Assembly: GCA_030447725.1 (NCBI GenBank)
Contig: JAUJOQ010000005.1
Coordinates: forward strand, 70,187 to 134,186
Reading direction: 5' to 3'
Length of the DNA: 64,000 nucleotides
From: Thermoleophilaceae bacterium
GTDB taxonomy: Bacteria > Actinomycetota > Thermoleophilia > Solirubrobacterales > Thermoleophilaceae
Shown piece after piece: positions 43,258-52,622 of the stretch. The notes beneath the pieces are model-generated. The model was not told the origin of the DNA. It did no database searches and saw nothing but the letters and a program-made list of their open reading frames with translations. A program made the position numbers and the translations under genes. Positions within the stretch are counted from its first letter, which is position 1. The number at the start of each line of letters is the position of its first letter.

Positions 43258-44520
43258 TCAGCGCGGTGTGCGGCCGCGCCTGTGAGAGCGGCCACGCGAG
43301 CGGCTCCCACCCGAGGGCGCAGCCGTGCCATTCACCCGCTGGCCGGAGTGGACCGGACCGCCCGCCTCGAACTGGTGCGTGAGGCCCAGATCGCTGGCGA
43401 TGCGGCGCATGTCGTGCGACTGCTCGGGCAGGACGAAGGAGACACCGGCGCCCTTACGGCCGGCGCGCGCGGTGCGCCCTACGCGGTGCACGTAGGCGTC
43501 CCGGTCCTCGGGAGCATCGAAGTTGATCACATGGGTGATGTTGGCCACATCGATGCCGCGGGCGGCCACGTCGGTGGCCACGAGCGTGGTCACGTCGCCG
43601 GACTCGAACCGCGCCAGCGCCTTCTGGCGCTGGGACTGCGACTTGTTGCCGTGCATCGCCACCGCCGGCAGCGCCTCGGCCCCGAGGCGCTTGACCAGGC
43701 GGTCGGCTCCGCGCTTGGTGCGCACGAACACGAGCGTGCGTCCACGACTCGAGTCACGCAGCTCGGCGACCAGCGCGCCGAGCTTGCCGTCGTGGGCCAA
43801 GTGTACGAACCGGTGGTCGACCACCGCCTTGCGCTCGATCGTGGCCTCGTGCACGTGGCGAACGGGGTTGCGCGTGTAGCTGCGCGCCACCTTGCCCACC
43901 TCGCCGTCGAGCGTGGCGGAGAAGAACAGCGTCTGGTGATCCTTGGGGACCTTGGCCACGATCCGGTCGACCGGGGGCTTGAAGCCCATGTCGAGCATCC
44001 GGTCGGCCTCGTCGAGCACGAGCAGCTGCACGTGCCCGAGGGTGAGATCGCCGCGCTGGAGCAGGTCCTCGAGACGGCCCGGGGTGGCGACCACGATGTG
44101 GGCGCGGGCGGCCAGCTTTGCCTGGCGCTGCAGACCCACGCCTCCGTGCACCACGGCCACGGACAGCGCGCGGGAGTTGGCGACGCTCTGCAGCTCGTCG
44201 ACGATCTGGCCGGCGAGCTCGCGCGTCGGCGCGAGGATGAGACCCGCCGGGCGCCGGGCCTCGGGCGAGATCAGGTCGACCATCGGGACACCGAAGGCCA
44301 GGGTCTTTCCCGAGCCGGTGGGCGATTGGGCGAGCACGTCGCGGCCGTCGAGGACGTCGGCGATCACGAGCCGCTGCACGGCGAAGGGGGATTGAAAGCC
44401 GCGGGCGGCAAGCGCCCCTACGACAGGTTTGGACACGCCGAGATCCGAGAACGATCCGGTGCTCGCGCGAACGACGTTCGCGCTGCGCTCCGATCGAGCG
44501 GCGAAGGATGGCGAAGACAT
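43258..44520 (-). CDS. DEAD-box RNA helicase with repeat-derived N-terminus
   Basis: 420 residues. Q-motif FSDLGVSKPVVGALAARGFQ with PFAVQ, Walker A AQSPTGSGKT (about 64-73), PTRELAGQIV, DEAD in LVLDEADRMLDMGF, SAT in LFFSATLDG, ARGIDVANITHVINFD and HRVGRTARAGR. The last 40 residues are Arg/Gly/Ser-rich (GGSRSRGRSHRRGRTPR). Residues 10-22 (SERSANVVRASTG) are coded by a copy of the palindromic repeat. ATG at 44520 has an AAGGAG site 9 bp upstream. Likely role in ribosome assembly or RNA turnover. Confidence 0.93.
   Translation of the reverse strand: MSSPSFAARSERSANVVRASTGSFSDLGVSKPVVGALAARGFQSPFAVQRLVIADVLDGRDVLAQSPTGSGKTLAFGVPMVDLISPEARRPAGLILAPTRELAGQIVDELQSVANSRALSVAVVHGGVGLQRQAKLAARAHIVVATPGRLEDLLQRGDLTLGHVQLLVLDEADRMLDMGFKPPVDRIVAKVPKDHQTLFFSATLDGEVGKVARSYTRNPVRHVHEATIERKAVVDHRFVHLAHDGKLGALVAELRDSSRGRTLVFVRTKRGADRLVKRLGAEALPAVAMHGNKSQSQRQKALARFESGDVTTLVATDVAARGIDVANITHVINFDAPEDRDAYVHRVGRTARAGRKGAGVSFVLPEQSHDMRRIASDLGLTHQFEAGGPVHSGQRVNGTAAPSGGSRSRGRSHRRGRTPR
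44457..44491. repeat. palindromic repeat R4 inside the helicase N-terminus
   Basis: Unit in reverse orientation within coding DNA: CGGTGCTC flank, palindrome GCGCGAACG, A, CGTTCGCGC (44465-44483) and CTGCGCTCC flank. Flanks match other copies; both arms of the stem differ from other copies but remain fully complementary. On the minus strand the unit codes for part of the helicase N-terminus. Confidence 0.8.
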
Positions 44521-44710
44521 GAAGTGCTGCTCCTTATGTACTCAACGTCGGGGAGATCCGGCGACCCCGGACGCGCTTGGAGCGCAACTAGGAACGGAAC
44601 CTCTCGGGGGCCACAACGGCCCTCGACCCCGAAACCCTAGCAGCCGCAGGGGTTTCCCAGGGAATTCCCCACAGCACGGGTACCGCCGCGAAGGCGGCTC
44701 ACGCGCGCGC

Positions 44711-46939
44711 TCACGCCACCACGCGCAGGTGCCGGAACGGCCGCGCACGCAGCTCGCGCACCACCGCGTCGACCAGCGGCTCCTCGTCGCGCACGTCGCC
44801 GTCGGTCACGGCGCCGATCACGGTGCGCTTGCGCTGGAGCAGCTCCGCCATCGTCTCGTCGATCGTCTTCGGCGCCAGCAGATACCAGGCGCTCACCGCG
44901 CTTTCCTGCCCGATGCGGTGCAGGCGATCCTCGGCCTGATCGTGGCGGGCGGGCGTCCAGTCGAGCTCGAGGAAGGCCACGTTCGACGCGCGCGTGAGGG
45001 TCAGGCCCTGCGAGGCGGCGCGCATCGAGCACACGATCAGCTGGGGCCCGTCGTCGCGCTGGAAGGCGTCGACGGCCTCTTGGCGGCGGCGACCGGAGTC
45101 CGAGCCGAGAATGTGCGCGGCATCGGGGAAGCGCTCGAGCACGGCCTTCTGGGTGGCGATGTGCTCGGCGAAGACCACCAGCGGCTCCCCGGACTCGAGG
45201 AAGTCCGAGATCCAGGCCAGCGCCGTGGGCAGCTTGCCCCGCGCCGCCAGCTGGCGGAGGTGGTTCAGCCGCACGAGCTGTTCCGAGCGCAGCGCCGCGG
45301 CCACCTTGGCGTCGATCGTGCGCAGGTCGAACGGCAAGGTCTGCAGCCAGGCGATCACGTCCTCCTCGGCCAGCCGGTACTCATGCTCGTTGGAGAGCAG
45401 CACAGGCACGGTGTCGTGGCGCTTGGCGGGCAGCTGGGGCAGGACCTGCTCCTTGGTCCGGCGCACGTAGCAGTGGGCGCGCAGGTTCCAGTGCAGGCGG
45501 TCGTCGCTGGCCGCCGCGCGGAAGCGCCGCGAGAGCCGCGCGCCGCTGCCGAACTCTCCCAGGCGACCGAGCACCCGCAGCTGGGCGATCAGCTCCTCGG
45601 GCCGGTTCAGGATCGGAGTGCCGGTGAGCGCAAGCCGAAGCGCGTCCGGAGGCAGGCTTCGCGCCAACTCCATCGCGGCCTTCGTGCGGCGAGCGCGCGG
45701 GTTCTTCACGTAGTGCGACTCGTCGAGCACGAGGGCGGCGATGCCGCGCTCGGCCAGACGCTCGTGGTGGGCGTCGAGGATGTCGTAGTTGAGGATGAGG
45801 ATCTCGGCCCGCCGTGCCTCGGCGGTCCATGCTGCAGGCCGCCGCCCCTCGAGGATCGCCACGCTGCGATCGGGCAGCCAGATGCCCGACTCGCGCTCCC
45901 AGGTGAGCTTCATGCTGGCCGGGCACACAACCACCGCCGGGAAGGCCACGTCGGACTCGAGGGCGGCCAGCGCCTGGACGGTCTTTCCAAGACCCTGTTC
46001 GTCGGCGATGAAGGTCCGGCGGCGTTCGAGTGCGTATCGCACGCCGGCGCGCTGGAAGGGGTGAAGCTCGCCGCCGAGCACGAGCCCGTCCAGCTCGGCG
46101 TCCTCGGCGTAGGACAACGCCACCGTGCGCGCTGCGCGTGCGTGCTCCGCCGCCAGCTCGGCCAGCAGCGCGTTGGCCGGCGGGTCGACCTCGATGCCGG
46201 AGTGGGCCGCCACGAACTCCTGCAGCCGCTCGGCCAGTGCCGGGTCGGCGGGCACCGCCACCTTCCACGCGCGTTCGCGCCCGAAGACGCGCCCGCCCCG
46301 CTCTATCGGCCGCGCCTCGGGCAGGCGCCTGAAGTCCCTGGCCGGGCCCGTGCTCCACCCCGTCACGAGCGCCAGCTGGGGCTCTCCGTCCTCGTCGGTG
46401 TCGAGCTCCAGCGAGGCGGGCGCGGGCCGACGGCCATAGCGGATGTCGTGGGTCGCGCCGCGTGCGAGGTCGTCGAGGGTCGCGCCTTCCAGCTCTCCGA
46501 GCATCTCCACGCTGGTCAGGTCGAAGGGCAGCAGCACGTGGCCGTTGTCCAGGCGGCTCCCCTCGCCGAGGCCTTCGGGCTCGTCACCGGAGAGGGTCCG
46601 GACGATGAAGGCACCCGCGCCGTCTCGCTCCGTGATCGACACGAGGCCCCGCCAACGGTCCGCATCGTGCAGCCAGGCGCGCACCTCGGGCCCGGGGCTC
46701 AGCTGCGGGAAGGCCTGCAGCAGCTGGGCCACGGCCGGTCCCGAACGCGGATCGGCAGGCACGCGCCAGTGCTTGCGCCGCCAGTCGAACCACCGTCCGG
46801 GGAGGCGCTTGACCGCCGCGTTCAGCTCCTCGTCGAGGGGGAAGGCGAACACCAGCTCGGCATCGCGGGGACCATCACCGCGAAGCCAGACCTCGCCCTT
46901 CGCCGGCGGCTGCGGGGTGTGATTCGGAACCGAGGTCAA
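44711..46939 (-). CDS. SNF2-family DNA helicase/translocase (SMARCAL1-like)
   Basis: 742 residues. An N-terminal non-SNF2 region of about 300 residues precedes the ATPase: LGGELHPFQRAGVRYAL, Walker A DEQGLGKTVQALAAL (about 318), DESH box VLDESHYVKNPRARR, LTGTPILNRPEELIAQL and the C-terminal lobe with SMRAASQGLTLT and QAEDRLHRIGQ. It remodels DNA or protein-DNA complexes. TTG start at 46939; no better start upstream. No restriction or defence partner is adjacent. Confidence 0.9.
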   Translation of the reverse strand: MTSVPNHTPQPPAKGEVWLRGDGPRDAELVFAFPLDEELNAAVKRLPGRWFDWRRKHWRVPADPRSGPAVAQLLQAFPQLSPGPEVRAWLHDADRWRGLVSITERDGAGAFIVRTLSGDEPEGLGEGSRLDNGHVLLPFDLTSVEMLGELEGATLDDLARGATHDIRYGRRPAPASLELDTDEDGEPQLALVTGWSTGPARDFRRLPEARPIERGGRVFGRERAWKVAVPADPALAERLQEFVAAHSGIEVDPPANALLAELAAEHARAARTVALSYAEDAELDGLVLGGELHPFQRAGVRYALERRRTFIADEQGLGKTVQALAALESDVAFPAVVVCPASMKLTWERESGIWLPDRSVAILEGRRPAAWTAEARRAEILILNYDILDAHHERLAERGIAALVLDESHYVKNPRARRTKAAMELARSLPPDALRLALTGTPILNRPEELIAQLRVLGRLGEFGSGARLSRRFRAAASDDRLHWNLRAHCYVRRTKEQVLPQLPAKRHDTVPVLLSNEHEYRLAEEDVIAWLQTLPFDLRTIDAKVAAALRSEQLVRLNHLRQLAARGKLPTALAWISDFLESGEPLVVFAEHIATQKAVLERFPDAAHILGSDSGRRRQEAVDAFQRDDGPQLIVCSMRAASQGLTLTRASNVAFLELDWTPARHDQAEDRLHRIGQESAVSAWYLLAPKTIDETMAELLQRKRTVIGAVTDGDVRDEEPLVDAVVRELRARPFRHLRVVA

Positions 46940-47021
46940 GCCATCCAGAGTAGTCGCGCCGCAGCGGCAGCCTCTGCGCCTGCTGGTCGCTTGAGCCCGT
47001 GGAATAGATGGCTAGGCTTCG

Positions 47022-47049
47022 GGTACGGACTCCAGACGGAGTCCGTACC
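47022..47049. promoter_or_regulatory. perfect palindrome upstream of the subtilase
   Basis: 12-bp arms GGTACGGACTCC (47022-47033) and GGAGTCCGTACC (47038-47049) with a 4-nt loop AGAC, ending 16 bp before the GTG start at 47066. It may be an operator, or a hairpin in the leader that affects translation. There is no T-run after it. Confidence 0.65.
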
Positions 47050-47065
47050 TGCCGATAACCCTCCC

Positions 47066-48916
47066 GTGACCACTTCGCATATCCCTGCCCTCTTCGCGCT
47101 CGTCCTGACTATGGGGAGCCTCTCCGGCGGCGCGACGCCGGTCGCCGCCTCTGTGCCCTCCGAGTACGCGGCGGCGGCCCCCGGCGAGCTGATCGTGCGC
47201 TTCGAGGAGGCCGCGGACGCAGGCGATCGGATCGCCGCTCGCATCGAGGCGGACGTGAGCTTCGAGCGTGCCCTCGGGCTTCGGGGGATCCAGCTGGTGA
47301 AAGCGGAGCCCGGCCAGTCGGTGTCCGCAGCCGAGGCCGAGCTCGAGCGCTCGGCCGAAGTCGTCTACGCAGAGCCTAACTTCATCCGCGAGGCGCAGGC
47401 GGTGCCGAACGATCCGTTCTTCCCGAGGCTGTGGGGACTCCACAACACCGGCCAGCCGGTGGAGAGCTTCCCCGGCTTCCCCGGGACGCCCGACGCGGAC
47501 ATCGACGCCCCCGAGGCCTGGGAGCTGACCACCGGCAGCCCGGAGGTGGTGGTCGCGGTGGTGGACTCGGGCGTGGACGTCGCCCATCCCGACCTGAGCT
47601 CCTCGATCTGGACCAACCCGGGCGAGAGCGGCGGCGGGCGGGAGTCCAACGGCATCGATGACGACGGCAACAAACTGGTGGACGACTGGCGTGGCTGGGA
47701 CTGGGTGACCGACGACAACCTGCCGGCCGATGAGGAGCGCCACGGCACTCACGTGTCAGGGACGGTCGCCGCCTCGGGCAACAACGCCACCGGCGTGACA
47801 GGCGTGAGCTGGAGCTCGCGCGTGATGCCGCTGCGGGTGCTCGACGCCGCCGGCAGCGGCACGGTGGCCGACCTGGTCTCCGCCTACCGCTACGCCGGGC
47901 TGAAGGGCGCCCCGATCCTGAACGCCAGCCTCGGCGGCTCAGGCTTCTCCAACGCGGAGCTGGACGCCATCAATGCCGCCCCCAACACCCTCTTCGTGGT
48001 CGCCGCCGGCAACGGAGGAGACGACGGGGTGGGCGACAACGTCGACACGAGCCCCCAGTACCCGTGCGCCTACTCGGCGGCGAACATCGTGTGCGTGGCC
48101 GCCAGCGATCAGAACGACGCGCTGGCGGGCTTCTCGAACTTCGGCTCGGCCTCGGTGGACCTCGCCGCCCCCGGCGTGCGCACCCTGAGCACCGTGCCCG
48201 GCGGCTATGCCTACTTCAGCGGCACCTCGATGGCCACCCCGCACGTGGCGGGCGCCGCAGCCCTCATCCGGTCACTCGAGCCCGGAGCCGGCGTGGCGGG
48301 CGTGAGGTCGGCCCTGCTCGGCGGCACCGACTCCAAGACCGCGTTCAGCGGCAGGACGGTCACCGGCGGGCGCCTGAACGCCGAGCGCTCGCTGCGGCTC
48401 GCCGCGGGCTCCGACGGGGCCCCCCTGCCCGTTGCGCCTCCGCCGGTGCCCTCGGACGAGCCCTCCGCCGCGAATCCGCAGCGCGAAGCCCCCCCGGACG
48501 AGGCAGAGCCCGCACCCGCACCCGCCCCCGTGCCGGCTCCGGCCGTCGCGCTCGATACCTCGGCTCCGGTGCTCTCGCTGGCACTCGCCAGCCGCCGCAG
48601 GCTGGCGGCCGTGCTGTCGCGGGGCCTCTCCCTGCGAGCGCGCTGCTCGGAGAGGTGCGGGTTGAAGCTGCGCGTCGTGGTGGATGGACGCACGGCCAAG
48701 CGGGCGGGTCTCGCCCGCTCCCGGCGGCCCGTGGTCGTCGGCCGGACCACCACGGTTGCCACCCGGCGCGCCAAGACGGTCGTTGTCAGAGTCACGCGCA
48801 GGGCCCGCATCCGCGTGCGGCGCCTGCCCGCTGTCCGCCTCACGGTCAGAGCAGCGGCCGGCGACCGGTTCGGAAACGTGCGGCGGCGAAGCTTGCGCGT
48901 GCTCGTGCGCCGCTGA
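47066..48916 (+). CDS. secreted subtilisin-like serine protease (S8)
   Basis: 616 residues. Signal peptide (HIPALFALVLTMGSLSGGATPV), an inhibitor-type pro-region to about residue 105, then catalytic Asp in AVVDSGVDVAHPDL (about 168), His in RHGTHVSGTVA (about 226) and Ser in SGTSMATPHVAGAA (about 388). After the protease comes a Pro/Ala-rich linker and a basic C-terminal domain of about 130 residues with a C-x3-C pair (RCSERCGLKLR). It acts outside the cell. A 1495-codon open frame including this gene is not its start; the signal peptide marks the GTG at 47066. Confidence 0.9.
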   Translation: MTTSHIPALFALVLTMGSLSGGATPVAASVPSEYAAAAPGELIVRFEEAADAGDRIAARIEADVSFERALGLRGIQLVKAEPGQSVSAAEAELERSAEVVYAEPNFIREAQAVPNDPFFPRLWGLHNTGQPVESFPGFPGTPDADIDAPEAWELTTGSPEVVVAVVDSGVDVAHPDLSSSIWTNPGESGGGRESNGIDDDGNKLVDDWRGWDWVTDDNLPADEERHGTHVSGTVAASGNNATGVTGVSWSSRVMPLRVLDAAGSGTVADLVSAYRYAGLKGAPILNASLGGSGFSNAELDAINAAPNTLFVVAAGNGGDDGVGDNVDTSPQYPCAYSAANIVCVAASDQNDALAGFSNFGSASVDLAAPGVRTLSTVPGGYAYFSGTSMATPHVAGAAALIRSLEPGAGVAGVRSALLGGTDSKTAFSGRTVTGGRLNAERSLRLAAGSDGAPLPVAPPPVPSDEPSAANPQREAPPDEAEPAPAPAPVPAPAVALDTSAPVLSLALASRRRLAAVLSRGLSLRARCSERCGLKLRVVVDGRTAKRAGLARSRRPVVVGRTTTVATRRAKTVVVRVTRRARIRVRRLPAVRLTVRAAAGDRFGNVRRRSLRVLVRR

Positions 48917-48948
48917 GCTGCGTGAGGACGCTGCTACGGTGTAGCCCT

Positions 48949-49248
48949 ATGGCTACGGTGCCGCAGCGAGAGCTGCGCAACAACACCGCCGAGCTGCTGC
49001 GGCGCGTCGAGCGCGGCGAGCGCCTGACCATCACCGTACACGGGCACCCCGTGGCCGACCTCGTGCCGCATGACCAGCGGCGCCTCTTCGTCCCGCTCGA
49101 CGAGGTCGCCAGGGACCTGCGCGGCCTCCTTTCCCCCGATGACCGCCTCGACGAGGAGATGACCGACCTGCTCGCCGGGCCCGCGGACGATCCCTTCGAG
49201 CGCTACGAGGATCTGGCTCGTGACCGCCCTGACTCACGCACTGCTTGA
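48949..49248 (+). CDS. Phd/YefM-type antitoxin (VapB)
   Basis: 99 residues. MATVPQRELRNNTAELLRRV and TVHGHPVADLVPH form the Phd/YefM DNA-binding fold, followed by a helical toxin-binding tail. ATG at 48949. It overlaps the PIN toxin gene by 29 bp, the usual coupling of antitoxin first. The pair should repress its own promoter. Confidence 0.88.
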   Translation: MATVPQRELRNNTAELLRRVERGERLTITVHGHPVADLVPHDQRRLFVPLDEVARDLRGLLSPDDRLDEEMTDLLAGPADDPFERYEDLARDRPDSRTA

Positions 49249-49621
49249 CACCTCGGTCGTGATCGCGCTGGCGCGGCCCGAGCCGATCGAGCTGCCCGCT
49301 TGCGCAGCGCAGGCCACCATCTCGATAGTCACCCTCTGCGGCCTCCATCGTGGTGTCCTCGCCGCCCGCCCCGAGCAGCGGGCGGCCCGCCTTGCGGTGC
49401 TGAGCTACGCCGAGCGCACCTTCGAAGCCCTGCCGGTCGATGGGCGCGTCGCGCCCCAGTACGGTCGCATCGCCGACGAGGCATCTCGGTTGGGGCGTGA
49501 CGTGCGCCGTCATCTGGCTGACCTGTTGATCGCGGCCACCGCGGCCGCCCACGGTCTCCTGCTCATCACGCGCGACCGCGGGCTCGGCGCCACGCCGGGC
49601 CTCTACAGCAGGGTGGTCTAG
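49220..49621 (+). CDS. PIN-domain toxin (VapC), active-site Glu replaced
   Basis: 133 residues, GTG start. [15 protein letters not shown] supplies the first acidic residue; [16 protein letters not shown] the second aspartate and [10 protein letters not shown] the last. In the segment where VapC proteins normally show TLxEL (the conserved Glu) this one reads TLCGLHRG, so that acidic ligand is absent. Without it metal binding and RNA cleavage should be weakened. Otherwise the length and fold are ordinary. Confidence 0.87.
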   Translation: MTALTHALLDTSVVIALARPEPIELPACAAQATISIVTLCGLHRGVLAARPEQRAARLAVLSYAERTFEALPVDGRVAPQYGRIADEASRLGRDVRRHLADLLIAATAAAHGLLLITRDRGLGATPGLYSRVV

Positions 49622-49626
49622 GAAAC

Positions 49627-51462
49627 ATGGCGCTGCGCTCGGACCTGCGCAACGTGGCGATCGTTGCCCACGTCGACCACGGCAAGACCACCCTGGTGGA
49701 CGCCATGCTGTGGCAGTCCGGCGCCTTCCGGGCCAACCAGGACGTGAACGAGCGGGTGATGGACTCGACCGATCTCGAGCGCGAGAAGGGGATCACGATC
49801 CTGGCCAAGAACACGTCCGTGCGCCACCGCGACACCAAGCTCAACATCGTCGACACGCCGGGACACTCGGACTTCGGCGGCGAGGTGGAGCGCGGGCTGA
49901 CGATGGTCGACGGCGTGCTGCTGCTGGTCGACGCCTCCGAGGGACCCCTCCCCCAGACCCGATTCGTGCTGCGCAAGGCGCTCGAGTCCAGGCTGCCCGT
50001 GATCCTCGTGGTCAACAAGGTGGACCGCCCCGACGCCCGCATCGCCGAGGTGGTCGACGAGGTCTACGAGCTGTTCCTCGACCTCGATGCCGACGAGGAG
50101 CAGATCGAGTTCCCGATCGTCTACACGAATGCCCGCGAGGGCTGGGCGTCGCTCGAGGAGGGTGTCGAAGGCACCACGCTCGAGCCGCTGCTGGACCTGC
50201 TGCTCGAGCGCATCCCCGCCCCTGAGTTCGACCCCGGGCACCCCCTGCAGGCCCATGTGACCAACCTCGACGCATCGCCGTACGTCGGCCGTCTGGCTCT
50301 GTGCCGCGTGCGCCACGGAACGATCCGCAACGGCGAGCCGATCGCGTGGTGCAAGGCCGACGGCACCGTCGAGCGCGCCACCGTGAACGAGCTCTATGTG
50401 ACCGACAACCTGGACCGGGTCGCTGCCGCGGAGGCCGGGCCCGGGGAGATCATCGCGGTGGCGGGACTGCCCGAGGTGACGATCGGCGAGACGCTGGCCG
50501 ATCCCGACGATCCCCGCCCGCTGCCGGTGATCACCGTCGACGAGCCGTCGCTGTCGGTGATCGTCGGGATCAACACCTCACCCCTGGCCGGCCAGGACGG
50601 CTCCAGGCTCACCGCGCGGCAGGTCGAGGCGCGGCTGGGCCAGGAGCTGATCGGCAACGTCTCCATCCGGGTCAACGACACCGACCGCCCCGACGCCTGG
50701 GAGGTGCAGGGCCGCGGCGAGCTGCAGCTGGCCGTGCTGGTTGAGCTGATGCGCCGCGAGGGCTTCGAGCTCACCGTGGGCCAGCCGCAGGTGCTCACCC
50801 GCGAGATCGACGGCAAGCTGCACGAGCCGGTGGAGAGCCTGGCGATCGACGTGCCGGAGGAGTACGTGGGCGTGATCACCCAGCTCTTGGCCCTGCGCAA
50901 GGGCCGCCTCAGCCAGATGGTCAACCATGGCACGGGCTGGGTGCGGATGGAGTATCAGGTGCCTGCGCGCGGTCTGATCGGCTTTCGCACCGAGTTCCTG
51001 ACCGAGACGCGCGGCACGGGCATCCTGCACCACGTGTTCGACGGCTGGCAGCCGTGGGCCGGCGAGATGCGCACCCGTCCCAGCGGCGCGCTGGTGGCCG
51101 ATCGCCGCGGCCAGACGGCGAGCTTCGCCCTGTTCAACCTCCAGGAGCGGGGCACGCTGTTCGTCGGCCCGGGCGAGGAGGTGTACGAGGGGATGATCGT
51201 GGGCGAGAACGCCCGCTCGGACGACCTTGACGTGAACGCCGTCAAGGAGAAGCACCTCAACAACATCCGCTCCTCCACCGCCGACGTGCTGGTGCGCCTC
51301 GTGCCCGCCCGCAAGCTCTCCCTCGACCAGGCGCTCGAGTTCCTGCGCGAGGACGAGTGCGTGGAGGTCACCCCCGACGTGGTGCGGCTACGCAAGCTCC
51401 ACCTGGACCGCAACGAGCGGGTCAAGACGGCGCGACGCGCAAAGGCCGCTGCGGCCGGCTGA
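49627..51462 (+). CDS. typA: GTPase TypA/BipA
   Basis: 611 residues. [15 protein letters not shown] (G1), [17 protein letters not shown] (G2), [17 protein letters not shown] (G3) and NKVDRPDAR (G4). Later EF-G-like domains and the BipA-specific C-terminal domain ([60 protein letters not shown]) are all present. A ribosome-binding translational GTPase for ribosome assembly and stress. Starts five bases after the VapC stop. Confidence 0.96.
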   Translation: MALRSDLRNVAIVAHVDHGKTTLVDAMLWQSGAFRANQDVNERVMDSTDLEREKGITILAKNTSVRHRDTKLNIVDTPGHSDFGGEVERGLTMVDGVLLLVDASEGPLPQTRFVLRKALESRLPVILVVNKVDRPDARIAEVVDEVYELFLDLDADEEQIEFPIVYTNAREGWASLEEGVEGTTLEPLLDLLLERIPAPEFDPGHPLQAHVTNLDASPYVGRLALCRVRHGTIRNGEPIAWCKADGTVERATVNELYVTDNLDRVAAAEAGPGEIIAVAGLPEVTIGETLADPDDPRPLPVITVDEPSLSVIVGINTSPLAGQDGSRLTARQVEARLGQELIGNVSIRVNDTDRPDAWEVQGRGELQLAVLVELMRREGFELTVGQPQVLTREIDGKLHEPVESLAIDVPEEYVGVITQLLALRKGRLSQMVNHGTGWVRMEYQVPARGLIGFRTEFLTETRGTGILHHVFDGWQPWAGEMRTRPSGALVADRRGQTASFALFNLQERGTLFVGPGEEVYEGMIVGENARSDDLDVNAVKEKHLNNIRSSTADVLVRLVPARKLSLDQALEFLREDECVEVTPDVVRLRKLHLDRNERVKTARRAKAAAAG

Positions 51463-51570
51463 GCCGGTTTAGGAAGAGCAACCCATCGCGGCGGGGGTCC
51501 CGCTCGAAGGATCCGCGGCTGCGATGGAACCCGTAGCCGTCGGTCTCGACCACCCCGCCGCCGCCCCGGC

Positions 51571-52548
51571 TCAACCCCGCAGCGCCGGCAGCACCTTGTC
51601 GCCGTAGGTGCGAATGCTGCCCATCGGATCGGCCTGGCCGATCAGCTGCAGGCAGACCACCGTGGCGCCCGCACCCTCCATCTCGCGGATGCGGCGCACG
51701 TGCTCGTCGGTGTCGGAGCCCACCAGGAAGCCCTCCTTGGCGAACTGCTCGTCGGTCATCTGCTCGTCGGCGCGGCGCTGCATGTCTTCCTGGTCGGGGA
51801 TGTCCTCCAGATAGAGCTCTGGCAGCTGGGTGGGCTTCCAGCGGCGCGCGCCTTCGATCGCCGCCTCGTCGTCCTCGGCCCACGCGAAGCCGGCCTGGAA
51901 GATGATCTCCCCCACCTCCTTGCCGCTCTTCTCGCACGCCTGCTTGTAAGCATCCACGATCTCCGGGGCCGCCTCGGGGTCGCCAAGCGTCCACAGGCCG
52001 TCGCCGTACTTGCCAGCCACCTCGGCCGCCTGGGGCCCGAAGGCCGACACGTACATCTTCGGCCGGCTCTCGGCGCGCGTCCAAAGCTTGGCCTGCTTGA
52101 GCGAGAACCAACCGCCGTCCATCGTCACTGTCTCGCCGTCCCAGAGCCGCGTGATGGCTTCGAGGCCGGCCTCGAAGCGCTTCTTCTTCTGGGAGAACTC
52201 GGGCCAGTCGAGGCCCAGCGGCACCTCGTTCACCGCCTCCCCCGACCCCACACCGAGGAACACGCGCCCGGGATAGAGCTCCTCCAGGGACATGAACGCC
52301 TGCGCGATCGCACCCGGGTGGTAGTGGTGCTGGACCGGTGTCACCCCGGTGCCGATCGGCTTGGACGTGACCTGCCCGATGGCGCCGAGCGTGACCCAGG
52401 CATGGGACGCCTCGCCGTCGGGGAACCACGGCGCGAAGTGGTCCGAGACACCGAGGCCGTCGAAGCCCGCCTCCTCGGCCGCTTTCGCCTGCTCGACCAT
52501 CTCCGACGGGGCGAACTCCTCCGTGGATGCCGCGAACCAGTATTTCAT
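51571..52548 (-). CDS. LLM-class F420-dependent oxidoreductase (G6PD-like)
   Basis: 325 residues. WFAASTEEFAPSEMVEQAKA, GVSDHFAPWFPDGE, VTPVQHHYHPGAIAQAFMSL, RVFLGVGSGEAVNEVPLG and PKMYVSAFGPQAAEVAGKYG are the luciferase-like monooxygenase features of the F420-dependent glucose-6-phosphate dehydrogenase branch. It supports F420 use by this organism. The oxidised substrate is unknown. ATG 52548. The 109 bp between it and typA hold no gene that I can support. Confidence 0.85.
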   Translation of the reverse strand: MKYWFAASTEEFAPSEMVEQAKAAEEAGFDGLGVSDHFAPWFPDGEASHAWVTLGAIGQVTSKPIGTGVTPVQHHYHPGAIAQAFMSLEELYPGRVFLGVGSGEAVNEVPLGLDWPEFSQKKKRFEAGLEAITRLWDGETVTMDGGWFSLKQAKLWTRAESRPKMYVSAFGPQAAEVAGKYGDGLWTLGDPEAAPEIVDAYKQACEKSGKEVGEIIFQAGFAWAEDDEAAIEGARRWKPTQLPELYLEDIPDQEDMQRRADEQMTDEQFAKEGFLVGSDTDEHVRRIREMEGAGATVVCLQLIGQADPMGSIRTYGDKVLPALRG

Positions 52549-52622
52549 CGCGGGCGCTTACCCCGTCGCCGCGAAAGAACACGCGAGCAGACCGGATGCA
52601 CAGCACCGGTCACCATGGCACG

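Noticed and set aside
44429..48916. Single open frame of 1495 codons on the plus strand
   Set aside because: Its first 880 codons are the antisense of two helicase genes and have no domain; only the part from 47066 is a gene.
51463..51570. Minus-strand open frame upstream of typA end (ETDGYGFHRSRGSFERD)
   Set aside because: Looks protein-like, but has no start, no family and only about 35 codons; not supportable as a gene.
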